64,000 nt of DNA. Source: Pseudomonas uvaldensis. GTDB taxonomy: Bacteria; Pseudomonadota; Gammaproteobacteria; Pseudomonadales; Pseudomonadaceae. The stretch lies in NCBI RefSeq assembly GCF_021271205.1, contig NZ_JAIWKS010000009.1, forward strand, positions 166,899 through 230,898. The letters run 5' to 3'. The notes below the pieces were generated by a model. That model did not search any database and had not been told where the DNA came from. It was given only the letters and a program-made list of their open reading frames with translations. The position numbers and the translations under genes are program-made. This document shows, piece by piece, positions 33,718-42,571 of this stretch (positions within the stretch are counted from its first letter, which is position 1; every line of letters starts with the position of its first letter).

Positions 33718-35624
33718 CCCCACCTACCGCCGACGCTCCGATGCTGTCTCGCGCCGAGCAACGTACCGCTGCGCGGCAACTCACCCTGGCCATGGTCGCC
33801 CTGGGCTTGCTCGCGTTGGGCCTGGTGTGGCGGGGATGGTCACCGGAGCAGGCGGGCGTCAGCCAGTTGCTGCTGGGAGTCGCCTCGTTGCTGGTGGCCA
33901 TGCCAGTGATGCGTTCCGCCTGGTACAGCCTGCGCTATCCGAGTCTGCATGGAATCACCGATCAACTCATCGCCCTGGCCATGCTGGGAGCGTGGGCCAC
34001 CGGCGATCTCATGACCGCCTCGCTGTTGCCAATCATCATGATCTTTGGCCATGTGCTGGAAGAACGCAGTGTCATCGGCTCCCAGGAAGCGATTCACGCC
34101 CTTGGCCAATTGACCCGTAGCCAAGGCCGCAAGGTGCTGGCGGACGGTTCGATTGTCGATGTTGATAACGCGACGCTCAAGCCGGGCGATCTGGTGGAGG
34201 TTCGGGCGGGGGACCGTGTGCCTGCGGACGGACGTGTGGTAGCCGGTCAGGCGAGCCTTGATACCGCTCCCATCACCGGTGAGTCGGTCCCGCTGGACGC
34301 GGTGGTGGGTACGGAAATCTTTGGCGGCGCGATCAATCTCGATGGGTTGCTGCGCCTTGAAGTGACGCGCACCGGCAACGAATCGACGCTGGGCAAGGTC
34401 ATCGCCCTGATGCAGAACGCGGAACGTTCCAAGCCCCCCATTACTCGGTTGCTGGAACGTTATGCGGGCAGCTATCTGGTGCTGGTGCTGATGCTGGCTG
34501 CGGTGACCTGGTTCATTACCAATGATGCCCAGGCGATGCTGGCAGTGCTGGTAGCCGCGTGTCCATGCGCGCTGGTACTGTCGGCACCGGCGACGGCTAT
34601 CGCGGGCATAGCGGTGGCGGCGCGTCATGGCATCCTCATCCGCAGCTCGGCTTTTCTGGAGGAACTGGCGGACCTGACGTCACTCGTCGTGGACAAGACC
34701 GGCACACTGACGTTCGGTGCCTTGCGCCTCAAATCCATCGAAGGTGACGAGGATCCTGCCTTTTTACTGCCGTTGGCTGCCAGCCTTGGTTCGGCCAGCA
34801 GCCATCCGGTCAGCCGTGCATTAGCGGGACTGGTGGAACAGGAGAGACGGCCTTCGCTGACACAGATTCAAGAACGACAAGGCTTGGGTGTAGTCGCGAT
34901 GACCTCGCAAGGCGAGGCGGCACTGGGCCGACCGGAGTTGTTCGAGCGGTTGGGAATCGCGACCTCGCCAATCCCCAACCATGATGGCCCGATTGCCGGC
35001 CTGGCTCTGGATGGGAAGTTCCTCGCCTGGTTGTTGCTGGCCGACAGCGTCAAGCCGGAAGCGCAAATGGCCTTGAGCGAACTACGGGCGCTGGGCCTGG
35101 GGCGCCAGTTGCTGTTGACCGGTGACCGCGAGAGCGTGGCGAATGCCCTGGCGCGGGATGTCGGCATTGGCGATGTACAGGCCCAGGCGTTGCCGGAAGA
35201 CAAACTCAAACGGGTCATGGCGGAGATCGATCACGGTTTCCGTCCCATGGTCGTGGGTGATGGCATCAACGATTCCCTGGCGCTCAAAGCCGGAGTGGTC
35301 GGGATCGCGATGGGGGCGGGCGGCGCGGACATTGCTCTGGCGTCCGCCGATGTGGTGCTGATTGGCAGCGACCTGAGGCGGCTCGGTACCTGCGTGCGAC
35401 TCAGCCGCCAATGTCGCCGTACCCTGCAGGTCAATGTGATCATCGGCCTGGGCTGGACTATGGCGATCGTCGCCTTCGCGGCCTTTGGTTGGCTCGGCGC
35501 GGCAGGGGCAATGGTCGCGGCGTTGCTGCATAACCTGAGTACTCTGCTAGTGTTAGGTAATGCCGGGCGCTTACTGCGGTTCCATGAGCCTCTATCGAAA
35601 ATTTCGCCGGAGCCAGGCCAGTAA
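33714..35624 (+). CDS. Heavy-metal P1B-type ATPase lacking an N-terminal metal-binding domain
   Basis: 636 residues. All catalytic parts are present: TGES in the actuator, the CPC membrane metal site (AACPCALVLSAP), the phosphorylated Asp in DKTGTLT, the P1B-specific HP dipeptide in SASSHPVSRAL, and GDGIND. There is no CxxC or His-rich domain before the first helix. The last helix reads AALLHNLSTLLVLGN, lacking the DxG of Zn/Cd pumps and the MxxSS of Cu pumps, so metal choice is open. It overlaps the third SPFH gene (ATGA). The His-rich tail of the second SPFH protein could act as its metal-loading domain in trans (inference). Confidence 0.88.
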   Translation: MTPPTADAPMLSRAEQRTAARQLTLAMVALGLLALGLVWRGWSPEQAGVSQLLLGVASLLVAMPVMRSAWYSLRYPSLHGITDQLIALAMLGAWATGDLMTASLLPIIMIFGHVLEERSVIGSQEAIHALGQLTRSQGRKVLADGSIVDVDNATLKPGDLVEVRAGDRVPADGRVVAGQASLDTAPITGESVPLDAVVGTEIFGGAINLDGLLRLEVTRTGNESTLGKVIALMQNAERSKPPITRLLERYAGSYLVLVLMLAAVTWFITNDAQAMLAVLVAACPCALVLSAPATAIAGIAVAARHGILIRSSAFLEELADLTSLVVDKTGTLTFGALRLKSIEGDEDPAFLLPLAASLGSASSHPVSRALAGLVEQERRPSLTQIQERQGLGVVAMTSQGEAALGRPELFERLGIATSPIPNHDGPIAGLALDGKFLAWLLLADSVKPEAQMALSELRALGLGRQLLLTGDRESVANALARDVGIGDVQAQALPEDKLKRVMAEIDHGFRPMVVGDGINDSLALKAGVVGIAMGAGGADIALASADVVLIGSDLRRLGTCVRLSRQCRRTLQVNVIIGLGWTMAIVAFAAFGWLGAAGAMVAALLHNLSTLLVLGNAGRLLRFHEPLSKISPEPGQ

Positions 35625-35795
35625 GACAGCGCGAGCGACATGCAATCAAGGGTGGAAGAGGGTGCGCACCAGGGCAGTCCCCGGCGCAGGAGCGGATTCG
35701 GGAGGTAATAGAAAAAGGCTATATATTCGATAGGCAGCTATTTTTCTACAATGGTCTACCCTCATTTCAGACGTCTGAAACAAGGGGGACATCTC

Positions 35796-36983
35796 ATGCT
35801 CGCGCAACTTCCACCGGCCTTACAAAATCTGCACTTGCCGCTTCGGCTCCGACTCTGGGATGGTCACGAATTCTCGCTGAGCGCCGACCCCAGTGTCACG
35901 ATCGTGGTCAAGGACCCGCAGATGGTCGCGCAATTCACTCACCCCAGCCTGGATGCACTTGGAGCAGCTTTCGTGGAGGGCAAGCTCGAGCTTGAGGGCT
36001 CGATCAACGAAGTGATCCGGGTGTGCGACGAACTGAGCCAGGCACTTGTGGACGAAGACAGCGATAACCTGCCGGTGCGCTCGGTTCACGACAAGGAAAC
36101 CGACGCCAAGGCCATCTCCTACCATTACGACCTGTCCAATGCGTTTTACCAGCTGTGGCTCGACAGCGACATGGCTTACTCCTGCGCCTATTTCGAGACG
36201 GGTAGCGAAACCCTTGAACAGGCCCAGCAGGCAAAATTCCGCCACCTGTGCCGCAAGTTGCGTCTGCAGCCGGGCGACTACCTGTTGGATGTGGGTTGTG
36301 GGTGGGGCGGCTTGGCGCGCTATGCGGCGCGTGAGTTCGGTGCCCGAGTCTTTGGCATCACCCTGAGCAAGGCGCAATTGGAGCTGGCCCGGGAGAGGGT
36401 CAAGGCCGAGGGTCTGGAAGGCCAGGTGGAATTGCAGTTGCTCGATTACCGGGATCTCCCCCAGGATGGCCGGTTCGACAAGGTAGTCAGCGTCGGCATG
36501 TTCGAGCATGTTGGCCACGCGAACCTGGAGCAGTATTGCAAGACACTGTTCGGCGCCGTCCGCGAGGGTGGGCTGGTGATGAACCATGGCATCACGGCCA
36601 AGCACACCGATGGACGTCCGGTCGGTCGCGGTGCAGGTGAATTCATAGAGAAATACGTCTTCCCCAATGGCGAGCTGCCCCACTTGGCGATGATCTCTGC
36701 CCATATCAGCGAAGCGGGCCTGGAAATTGTCGACGTGGAAAGTTTGCGTCTGCATTACGCACGCACGCTGGATCACTGGAGCGAGCGGCTGGAAGACAAT
36801 CTGGAGGCCGCTTCGAAGGAAGTGCCGGAGCAGGCCCTGCGAATCTGGCGTCTGTACCTCGCCGGATGCGCCTATGCGTTCGCCAAGGGCTGGATCAATC
36901 TGCACCAGATCCTGGCGGTGAAAGCTCATGCGGACGGCAGTCATGACTTGCCTTGGACGCGCGATGACATCTACCACCCTTGA
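35796..36983 (+). CDS. cfa: Cyclopropane-fatty-acyl-phospholipid synthase
   Basis: 395 residues from the ATG at 35796, preceded by GGGGGA. The SAM motif is LLDVGCGWGGLARYAA, followed by FGITLSKAQLELARERV, FDKVVSVGMFEHVGHANLEQY and NHGITAKHTDGRPVGRGAGEFIEKYVFPNGELPHL, all diagnostic of Cfa. It adds a methylene bridge to unsaturated lipid chains at the inner membrane. CTATATATT at about 35719-35727 could be an extended -10 of the RpoS type, fitting known stationary-phase control of cfa. It converges closely with cls (11-base gap). Confidence 0.94.
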   Translation: MLAQLPPALQNLHLPLRLRLWDGHEFSLSADPSVTIVVKDPQMVAQFTHPSLDALGAAFVEGKLELEGSINEVIRVCDELSQALVDEDSDNLPVRSVHDKETDAKAISYHYDLSNAFYQLWLDSDMAYSCAYFETGSETLEQAQQAKFRHLCRKLRLQPGDYLLDVGCGWGGLARYAAREFGARVFGITLSKAQLELARERVKAEGLEGQVELQLLDYRDLPQDGRFDKVVSVGMFEHVGHANLEQYCKTLFGAVREGGLVMNHGITAKHTDGRPVGRGAGEFIEKYVFPNGELPHLAMISAHISEAGLEIVDVESLRLHYARTLDHWSERLEDNLEAASKEVPEQALRIWRLYLAGCAYAFAKGWINLHQILAVKAHADGSHDLPWTRDDIYHP

Positions 36984-36994
36984 TCGGACGCGTT

Positions 36995-38434
36995 CTACAG
37001 TATCGGGGAAATGAGCCGGGCGACCCGCATGCCGATTTTTTGCAGGCGATGGGTTTCCCGGCTTTCCTGTTTGGCGATTTCATGAGCCTGGGCGAAGTCC
37101 GTCTCAAGCATCTGCTCGACTTGAGCGGCGAACGGAATATCCACCGTTAACAGCATCACCTCGAAATTCAACCGGAACGAACGATTGTCCAGGTTCGCGC
37201 TGCCGATGGCGCTGATCTCACTATCGATCAATACCACTTTCTGGTGCAGGAAGCCCGGCTCATAGCGGAACATCCGGACGCCAGCCCGAACAGCTTCAAA
37301 CGCATAGAGGCTGGAGGCGGCGTAGACGATCTTGTGGTCGGGCCTGGACGGCAACAGGATGCGCACGTCCACACCGCGCAACACTGCCAGGCGTAACGCA
37401 GCGAACACCGCTTCGTCAGGAATGAAGTACGGCGTTGTAATCCAGACCCGTTCGCTCGCCGCATGGATCGCTTCGACAAAAAAAAGGGAGCAGGTCTCAC
37501 AGGTATCGGCCGGCCCACTGGCGAGTAACTGGCAGAGCACACCGTCCTCTGGATAGACGTCGGGCAGTATCAAAGGCGGCAGTGAACGAGCCACCCAGAA
37601 CCAATCTTCGGCAAACGACTCTTGCATGCTTGCCACCACTGGACCGCTGACCTGGACATGGGTGTCCCGCCATGGGGCGAGGGGCGGCATTTCTCCCAGA
37701 TATTCATCGCCCACGTTATGGCCGCCGACGAATCCCAGGACGCCGTCCACAACCACGATCTTGCGATGGTTACGAAAGTTGACCTGGAACCGGTTGAGCC
37801 AGCCGCTGCGGGTCGCGAAGGCTTTGACGTGAACACCGCCGTCGCGCAGGGCCTGGACATAGCGATGGGGCAGGGAATGGCTGCCGATACGGTCATAAAG
37901 CAGATAAACCGCTACGCCTTCAGCGGCCTTCTTCATTAGCAAAGATTGCAGTCGCTGGCCCAGGTGATCGTCATGGACGATGAAGAACTGAACCAGCACG
38001 GCTTCCCGAGCATTATCGATGGCCTGAAAGATGGCCTCGAAGGTGGCATGACCGTTCACGAGCAAGCGTACCTGATTGTTTGCCAGGCAAGGGGTACGTC
38101 CCAATTTGGGCATGGCGCGTAATGAGGCGTACGCCTGGGAGGCCCGTGCGGCCAGCGCCTCTTCGACCCATGGACGCCAGTTAAGCTCGGAGACGGCCTT
38201 GCGCATCTCTTCGTTGGCTTGTCGGCGCGCCTGGATGTATCCGTCGAAGGTACTGCGACCGAAAATCAAATAGGGGATCAGTGTCAGGTACGGGATAAAT
38301 ACCAGTGACAGGGCCCATGCAATAGAGCCTTGGGCGGTTCGCACCGTCAGCACTGCATGAAGCGCAGCGATGGAACCCAGTGTGTGAAGCAGCGCGATCA
38401 GGTAACCGAAAACATGCGGGCCAAAATAGTCCAT
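36995..38434 (-). CDS. cls: Cardiolipin synthase (phospholipase D family)
   Basis: 479 residues with two N-terminal membrane helices and two HKD motifs: HRKIVVVDGVLGFVGGHN and HQKVVLIDSEISAIGSANLDNRS. It condenses two phosphatidylglycerols to cardiolipin and glycerol. Length and architecture match bacterial ClsA. It is transcribed toward cfa and diverges from the DUF3617-like gene. Confidence 0.93.
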   Translation of the reverse strand: MDYFGPHVFGYLIALLHTLGSIAALHAVLTVRTAQGSIAWALSLVFIPYLTLIPYLIFGRSTFDGYIQARRQANEEMRKAVSELNWRPWVEEALAARASQAYASLRAMPKLGRTPCLANNQVRLLVNGHATFEAIFQAIDNAREAVLVQFFIVHDDHLGQRLQSLLMKKAAEGVAVYLLYDRIGSHSLPHRYVQALRDGGVHVKAFATRSGWLNRFQVNFRNHRKIVVVDGVLGFVGGHNVGDEYLGEMPPLAPWRDTHVQVSGPVVASMQESFAEDWFWVARSLPPLILPDVYPEDGVLCQLLASGPADTCETCSLFFVEAIHAASERVWITTPYFIPDEAVFAALRLAVLRGVDVRILLPSRPDHKIVYAASSLYAFEAVRAGVRMFRYEPGFLHQKVVLIDSEISAIGSANLDNRSFRLNFEVMLLTVDIPFAAQVEQMLETDFAQAHEIAKQESRETHRLQKIGMRVARLISPIL

Positions 38435-38575
38435 CGGGTTGCCTTGCTCCTGAATTCCAATTGCTTAACAGACCATGTTCCAGCAGGAATGTCGCTGATT
38501 AATTCAGCGGTGCCAAGCTTGAACCGAAGCCGACGGACGACGTCTAACGGCCACTTGTCCTCTGGAGTTCTTGCA

Positions 38576-39097
38576 ATGAATGTTCGTCTGCTGGGTTTGG
38601 CCTTGGCGGTTGGCTTGTCTGTTCCTATGGCAGCTCAGGCGCAGATGCTTCAGCCAGGTTTGTGGGAACTGACGACGAGCAATATGAAAGTCGATAACCA
38701 GAACCTGCCGGACCTGCAACTTATTCTTGGGCAGCTGCAGAACCAGATGACCCCGGAGCAACGGGCGATGCTGGAAAAACAAGGCATTACCATGGGCGGG
38801 AAAGGGATTCGGGTATGCCTGACGCCTGAGCAAGTCCAGACCAATGACATCCCTTTGCAAGACCCGCAGTCGGGATGCAAACAGCAGATCACCGAGCGCA
38901 CCGGTAATCAGTGGAAGTTTCGCTTCAGTTGTCCGAGAGCCCAGGGTAACGGTATCGCAATATTCCAGAGCGATCGTGAGTTCACTACCAAGGTCAACGG
39001 CACGTTCAACGCCACCGGAGTCCAGCAGAACGGTAGCCTGGATACCCGAGCCGTCTGGTTGGGACAGGATTGCGGAACGGTCAAGCCAAGGGGGTGA
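38576..39097 (+). CDS. DUF3617-like periplasmic protein
   Basis: 173 residues from ATG 38576 (TGGAG upstream). A Sec signal peptide is cleaved after PMAAQAQ; upstream in-frame codons would overlap cls antisense and lack a signal. The mature protein starts with LQPGLWELTTSNMKV, the DUF3617 signature, and has conserved Cys residues (RVCLTPEQ, SGCKQQ, FSCPRA, QDCGTV) likely paired in the periplasm. Function unknown in the family. Confidence 0.82.
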   Translation: MNVRLLGLALAVGLSVPMAAQAQMLQPGLWELTTSNMKVDNQNLPDLQLILGQLQNQMTPEQRAMLEKQGITMGGKGIRVCLTPEQVQTNDIPLQDPQSGCKQQITERTGNQWKFRFSCPRAQGNGIAIFQSDREFTTKVNGTFNATGVQQNGSLDTRAVWLGQDCGTVKPRG

Positions 39098-39109
39098 CCG
39101 TTAACAGGC

Positions 39110-39130
39110 GGCGAGGTGCTTCACCTCGCC
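39110..39130. terminator. Hairpin between convergent DUF3617 gene and zinc-transporter operon
   Basis: GGCGAGGTG (39110-39118) and CACCTCGCC (39122-39130) form a perfect 9-bp stem with a CTT loop in the 51-base convergent gap. No T-tract on either side; probably a bidirectional transcript end. Confidence 0.6.
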
Positions 39131-39148
39131 GGACCTCGAAGCGTTGGC

Positions 39149-40039
39149 TCAAGGCTGTCCCAACGCGTCGTACAGGGTCTTCAGGTTGTATTCGAACAGT
39201 CCGATAAAAGTGCTGGCCGGCCCGCTGCCAGCGAGGGCATCGGAGTACAGTGTGCCGCCGATCCGCGCGCCGCTTTCGTTGGCTATCTGCTTGAGCAGGC
39301 GCGCATCCTTGATGTTTTCCAAGAACACGGCTTTGACCTTTGCCTGGCGAATCTGGGTGATCAGCGCTGCGACCTCGGCGGCTGATGGTTCACGCTCGGT
39401 GGACAGCCCTTGGGGCGCCATGAACTCGATGCCATAGGCTTGGCCCAAGTAACCGAACGCATCATGGGAGGTCACGATCTTGCGATTGCCTGGTGGCAGC
39501 GACCCGAACCGGGCCTTTGCGTCGGCAAGCAAGGCGTAGATCTTTTTCAGATAGGCCTGACTGTTGCGCTCGTAATCCGATTTGTTTGTCGGGTCGGCGG
39601 CTTCCAGTGCCTTGCTGATGTTACGCACATAGAGCTCAGCGTTGGCCAGATTGTGCCAGGCGTGGGGATCGGGCACCGTCTCGCCGTCTTCCTCCAGCGA
39701 GCGCGGAATCACTCCACGACTGGCACTGATCACCGGCGCACCGGTTTCGGTACTGGCGACCAGGCGATCCAGCCAAGGCTCAAAGCCCAGTCCGTTCTTG
39801 ATGATCAATTTTGCACCCAGTAGCGCCTTGGCATCATCGGGCGTGGGTTCGTAAGTATGCGCATCGGCGTCCGGCCCTACCATATTGATGATCTGGACAT
39901 GCTCGCCGCCGACCTGCCGGGTCATATCGGCGAGGATGCTGAAACTCGTGACTACCTGTAGCTTTTCGGCGGCGGACGATGACAAGGACAGCAGCAGACT
40001 GAACAGCACGAGCAGAACGCGCATCGGGGCATACCTCAT
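39149..40039 (-). CDS. znuA: Zinc-type ABC transporter substrate-binding protein
   Basis: 296 residues with a signal peptide (VLLVLFSLLLSLSSSAAE) and a cluster A-I metal-binding fold. Probable ligands are the His in DAHTYEPTPDD, the His in DPHAWHNLAN, the His in TSHDAFGYL and an Asp in GTLYSDALAG. The His/Asp-rich loop of classical ZnuA between the first two ligands is missing, which points to a second, AztC-like class. Zinc is favoured over manganese because the operon begins with folE2 under a Zur-like box. Overlaps the permease gene by four bases. Confidence 0.82.
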   Translation of the reverse strand: MRYAPMRVLLVLFSLLLSLSSSAAEKLQVVTSFSILADMTRQVGGEHVQIINMVGPDADAHTYEPTPDDAKALLGAKLIIKNGLGFEPWLDRLVASTETGAPVISASRGVIPRSLEEDGETVPDPHAWHNLANAELYVRNISKALEAADPTNKSDYERNSQAYLKKIYALLADAKARFGSLPPGNRKIVTSHDAFGYLGQAYGIEFMAPQGLSTEREPSAAEVAALITQIRQAKVKAVFLENIKDARLLKQIANESGARIGGTLYSDALAGSGPASTFIGLFEYNLKTLYDALGQP

Positions 40040-40905
40040 GGGGATGTGAGCAAAGGCGGACGGCGCAATAAGCCATGCACCGGACCGAGTACCACGGATA
40101 ACAAGTAGAGCGCGCCCGACACCAGCACGATGGCCGGTCCGCTGGGCAGCGAAAAGTTGAAGGACAGCAACAGGCCGATCCCTACCGAGAGGCAGCCCAG
40201 GAGCGCTGCGATCAGCATCAGCACCGGTAGGCGACGACTCCAGAATCGTGAAGCCGCTGCCGGGAGCATCATCAGGCCCACAACCATCAGTGCGCCAATG
40301 GCCTGGAATCCGATCACCAGATCCAGGACTACCAGCGTCAGGAATACGCCATGGGCCAACGGGCCTAGCCGGCTGACGGTTTGCAAGAACAGCGGGTCCA
40401 GCGTGTCGAGCACCAAGGGGCGGTAGATCAATGCCAGGGTCCCCAGGCTAATCGCCGAGACCCAGAGCATGCCCGTCAGTGTTGATTCATCGACCGCCAG
40501 GGCTGAACCAAACAGCAGGTGCAGCAGATCAAGGCGCTTGCCCGCCACCCCAAGGATCAGCACGCCGGCTGCCAGGGAGATAGGATAGATCGCCGCAAGG
40601 CTTGCATCCTCCCGCAGACCGGTGCGGCGGGTGATCCAGGCAGCCAATCCGGCCATGCCCAGACCCGCGCCGAGCCCTCCCACGGTCAAGGCGGGCAGAC
40701 TCAGACCGGCGAACCAGAATCCCAGAGCAGCACCGGGCAGTATGCCGTGAGCCACGGCGTCTCCGATCAGGCTCATGCGGCGCAGGATCAGAAACACGCC
40801 TAAAGGAGCGGTGCTGCATGCCAGAACCAAGCCGCCGAGCAGGGCGCGCCGCATGAACATGAACTCCTGGAAAGGTTGCCAGAAGTGAAGGGCTGCCTGC
40901 ATCAC
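40036..40905 (-). CDS. znuB: Zinc-type ABC transporter permease
   Basis: 289 residues, about eight membrane helices, in the ABC-3 (ZnuB/MntB) family. Examples are MRRALLGGLVLACSTAPLGVFLILRRMSLIGDAVAHGILPG, the family's conserved opening, and IGFQAIGALMVVGLMMLPAAASRF. Overlaps at both ends (ATGA-type) join it to the ATPase and binding-protein genes. Confidence 0.9.
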   Translation of the reverse strand: MMQAALHFWQPFQEFMFMRRALLGGLVLACSTAPLGVFLILRRMSLIGDAVAHGILPGAALGFWFAGLSLPALTVGGLGAGLGMAGLAAWITRRTGLREDASLAAIYPISLAAGVLILGVAGKRLDLLHLLFGSALAVDESTLTGMLWVSAISLGTLALIYRPLVLDTLDPLFLQTVSRLGPLAHGVFLTLVVLDLVIGFQAIGALMVVGLMMLPAAASRFWSRRLPVLMLIAALLGCLSVGIGLLLSFNFSLPSGPAIVLVSGALYLLSVVLGPVHGLLRRPPLLTSP

Positions 40906-41570
40906 GCCACCCTTGTGCAGGGTTGCTGAGCGATCAATTCGCGGCTACGACCCAAAGTACAGCCCGACTGTTTGATCACCAGCGTGAGAGGAATGTGCTG
41001 GCGCACCGCAGCCAAGTCATGGCAAACCACCACGAGCGTTCGCCCCTCGGTATGCCAATCGTGGATGTGTTTCCACAACAGTGCCTGGCCTTGTTCATCG
41101 AGGGCAGCATGGGGTTCGTCGAGCAGTAATAGCGGAGCCTCCGTCAAACTCAGACGCGCGAGCAGGGCGCGTTGCAGTTCGCCTCCTGACAGCGCCATCA
41201 GCGGTCGATGTTCCAGGCCGCACAGCGCCCATTCATCCAGCACGGTTTTGAGTCTCTGGCTTCGCAGGACAGGCGCGTCTCGACGCCCCCAGGCTCCGGC
41301 TGCCACCAGCTCTTGCAGGTTGATGGGGAACTGTCGATCCAAATGTTGCTGCTGTGGCAGGAACGAAACCCCACCGCGGTGAGGAACCTTCAGTCGGACT
41401 TTGCCGGACAGAGGTTTTTGCAACCCTGCGATCACTTTCAGCAGGCTGCTTTTGCCCGAACCATTGGCACCCACAATCGCCGTCAGGCTGCCGGCAGAAC
41501 ATTCCAGATGCAGCGCAGGCGTGAGCGGTCTTCCCGGAGGTCCCCAGCACAAGGCTTGGCAGCTGATCAT
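40902..41570 (-). CDS. znuC: Zinc-type ABC transporter ATPase
   Basis: 222 residues from ATG 41570, overlapping the folE2 stop (ATGA). Walker A GANGSGKSS, signature LSGGELQRALLARLS, Walker B LLLLDEPHAALD, and the switch His in VVCHDLAAV. Family assignment beyond metal ABC ATPase comes from context: it lies between folE2 and the ABC-3 permease. Confidence 0.88.
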   Translation of the reverse strand: MISCQALCWGPPGRPLTPALHLECSAGSLTAIVGANGSGKSSLLKVIAGLQKPLSGKVRLKVPHRGGVSFLPQQQHLDRQFPINLQELVAAGAWGRRDAPVLRSQRLKTVLDEWALCGLEHRPLMALSGGELQRALLARLSLTEAPLLLLDEPHAALDEQGQALLWKHIHDWHTEGRTLVVVCHDLAAVRQHIPLTLVIKQSGCTLGRSRELIAQQPCTRVA

Positions 41571-42469
41571 GATGGATCCCGCCCCCACCGACTTTCAGCG
41601 ACAGCATCATGGGCATGAAGGCTCTCGGCATGAACAACGCGAACGTCCAGCCCGACGATATCATCTGACCGTCGCAAGGCCAGGCTGAGTCGCCTGGCAG
41701 CATCTTCACAAAACATCAGGTTCTGGCCATTTGCGAGGGCGAATGCCTGTTCGTCGGCACGCTTGACTGCAGTTTGCACAGCGGTACCGAGTGCAGCTTC
41801 GGCTTCATCGATGAGAAACAGCAACGGCAGTTCAGCGACGCCCTTAGCCAGACGTACGTTCAGTGTGGCCGTGCTGCGCTGGCTATGGGGCGTCGCCACA
41901 ACGCCTTTGGCAGAGCCCAGCCATGCACGTACGTCTTCGTGCTCAAGGGCCTTATTGGCGAAGTCGTTAACAAACTGCTGCTGAATAAGCTGACGGGCGA
42001 GTGCAGCCGAACAGGGGCAAGTGGAGGAGTAGGAAACGTCGACACTGAGTTCCACGTGGAACATTTGATTCTTTAGGTGGGCGCTGATGCTGACTGGATA
42101 GCGTTTCCAGCCGCTCAGTGGGCTTACAAGGGCCGGTCTTCTCAGTAGCCATTCGGTACGAATGGTCAGCGCAGCGGATTGAGAGAGGCCTTCATGACTG
42201 TCTAGAAATTGCTGCAAGATACGCCGCAGCAAGGGCGGTGAGAGTGTCTCTGTCTCTAGCATCTCCAGCGCAAGATACAAACGTGACATGTGAATGCCGC
42301 GGGCCTGACTGTCGTCCAGGCTGACACCTGCATCGGCCGTCGCGCTCAGTTGTTGACCTTGGATCAATACCGGTACTGCAACGCCATGCATGCCCACCCA
42401 ATCGAGAGGCAGAGCTTGGCGGGAAGTCTGCGCGGCAACGTCCGGCAGCGGCAGCGTTAACGCATTCAT
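41567..42469 (-). CDS. folE2: GTP cyclohydrolase FolE2 (zinc-independent isozyme)
   Basis: 300 residues, COG1469 family. The catalytic Cys region is SSTCPCSAALARQLI, with KRYPVSISAHLKNQ and a C-terminal RVVHAESLHAHDA. It converts GTP to dihydroneopterin triphosphate for folate synthesis and replaces the zinc-requiring FolE when zinc is scarce. It leads the minus-strand operon with znuCBA. A near-perfect Zur-like palindrome lies 23 bases before the start. A parS-type palindrome lies inside the gene at 42048-42063. Confidence 0.94.
   Translation of the reverse strand: MNALTLPLPDVAAQTSRQALPLDWVGMHGVAVPVLIQGQQLSATADAGVSLDDSQARGIHMSRLYLALEMLETETLSPPLLRRILQQFLDSHEGLSQSAALTIRTEWLLRRPALVSPLSGWKRYPVSISAHLKNQMFHVELSVDVSYSSTCPCSAALARQLIQQQFVNDFANKALEHEDVRAWLGSAKGVVATPHSQRSTATLNVRLAKGVAELPLLFLIDEAEAALGTAVQTAVKRADEQAFALANGQNLMFCEDAARRLSLALRRSDDIVGLDVRVVHAESLHAHDAVAESRWGRDPS
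42048..42063. other. parS-like centromere site inside folE2
   Basis: GTTCCACGTGGAAC at 42049-42062, the same perfect 14-mer as at 32674-32687. Here it is within coding sequence, where codon use does not demand such a palindrome. Confidence 0.85.
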
Positions 42470-42491
42470 GAGTGTGGTCCATCGTGGAATC

Positions 42492-42522
42492 GGATTTGAT
42501 GTTATAATGTAACATCAAATCC
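42492..42522. promoter_or_regulatory. Zur-like operator upstream of folE2-znuCBA
   Basis: GGATTTGATGTTA (42492-42504) and TAACATCAAATCC (42510-42522) are perfect 13-bp arms around TAATG. The core GTTATAATGTAAC (42501-42513) differs from the gamma-proteobacterial Zur core GTTATANTATAAC at one position. The dyad ends 23 bases upstream of the folE2 start. With zinc, Zur would block this promoter. Confidence 0.82.
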
Positions 42523-42555
42523 TGCCAGACTTTCATGAAGAGATTTTTATTTGTC

Positions 42556-42571
42556 TGTTCCACGTGAAACA
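42556..42571. other. parS-like centromere site between folE2 and the small exported protein gene
   Basis: TGTTCCACGTGAAACA fits the general bacterial parS consensus TGTTNCACGTGAAACA exactly, with one asymmetric base relative to the other two copies. It ends one base before the stop codon of the minus-strand gene at 42572. Confidence 0.85.

Noticed and set aside
39149..40039. Manganese rather than zinc binding protein
   Set aside because: Ligand pattern alone cannot decide, but the folE2 lead gene and the Zur-like box favour zinc.
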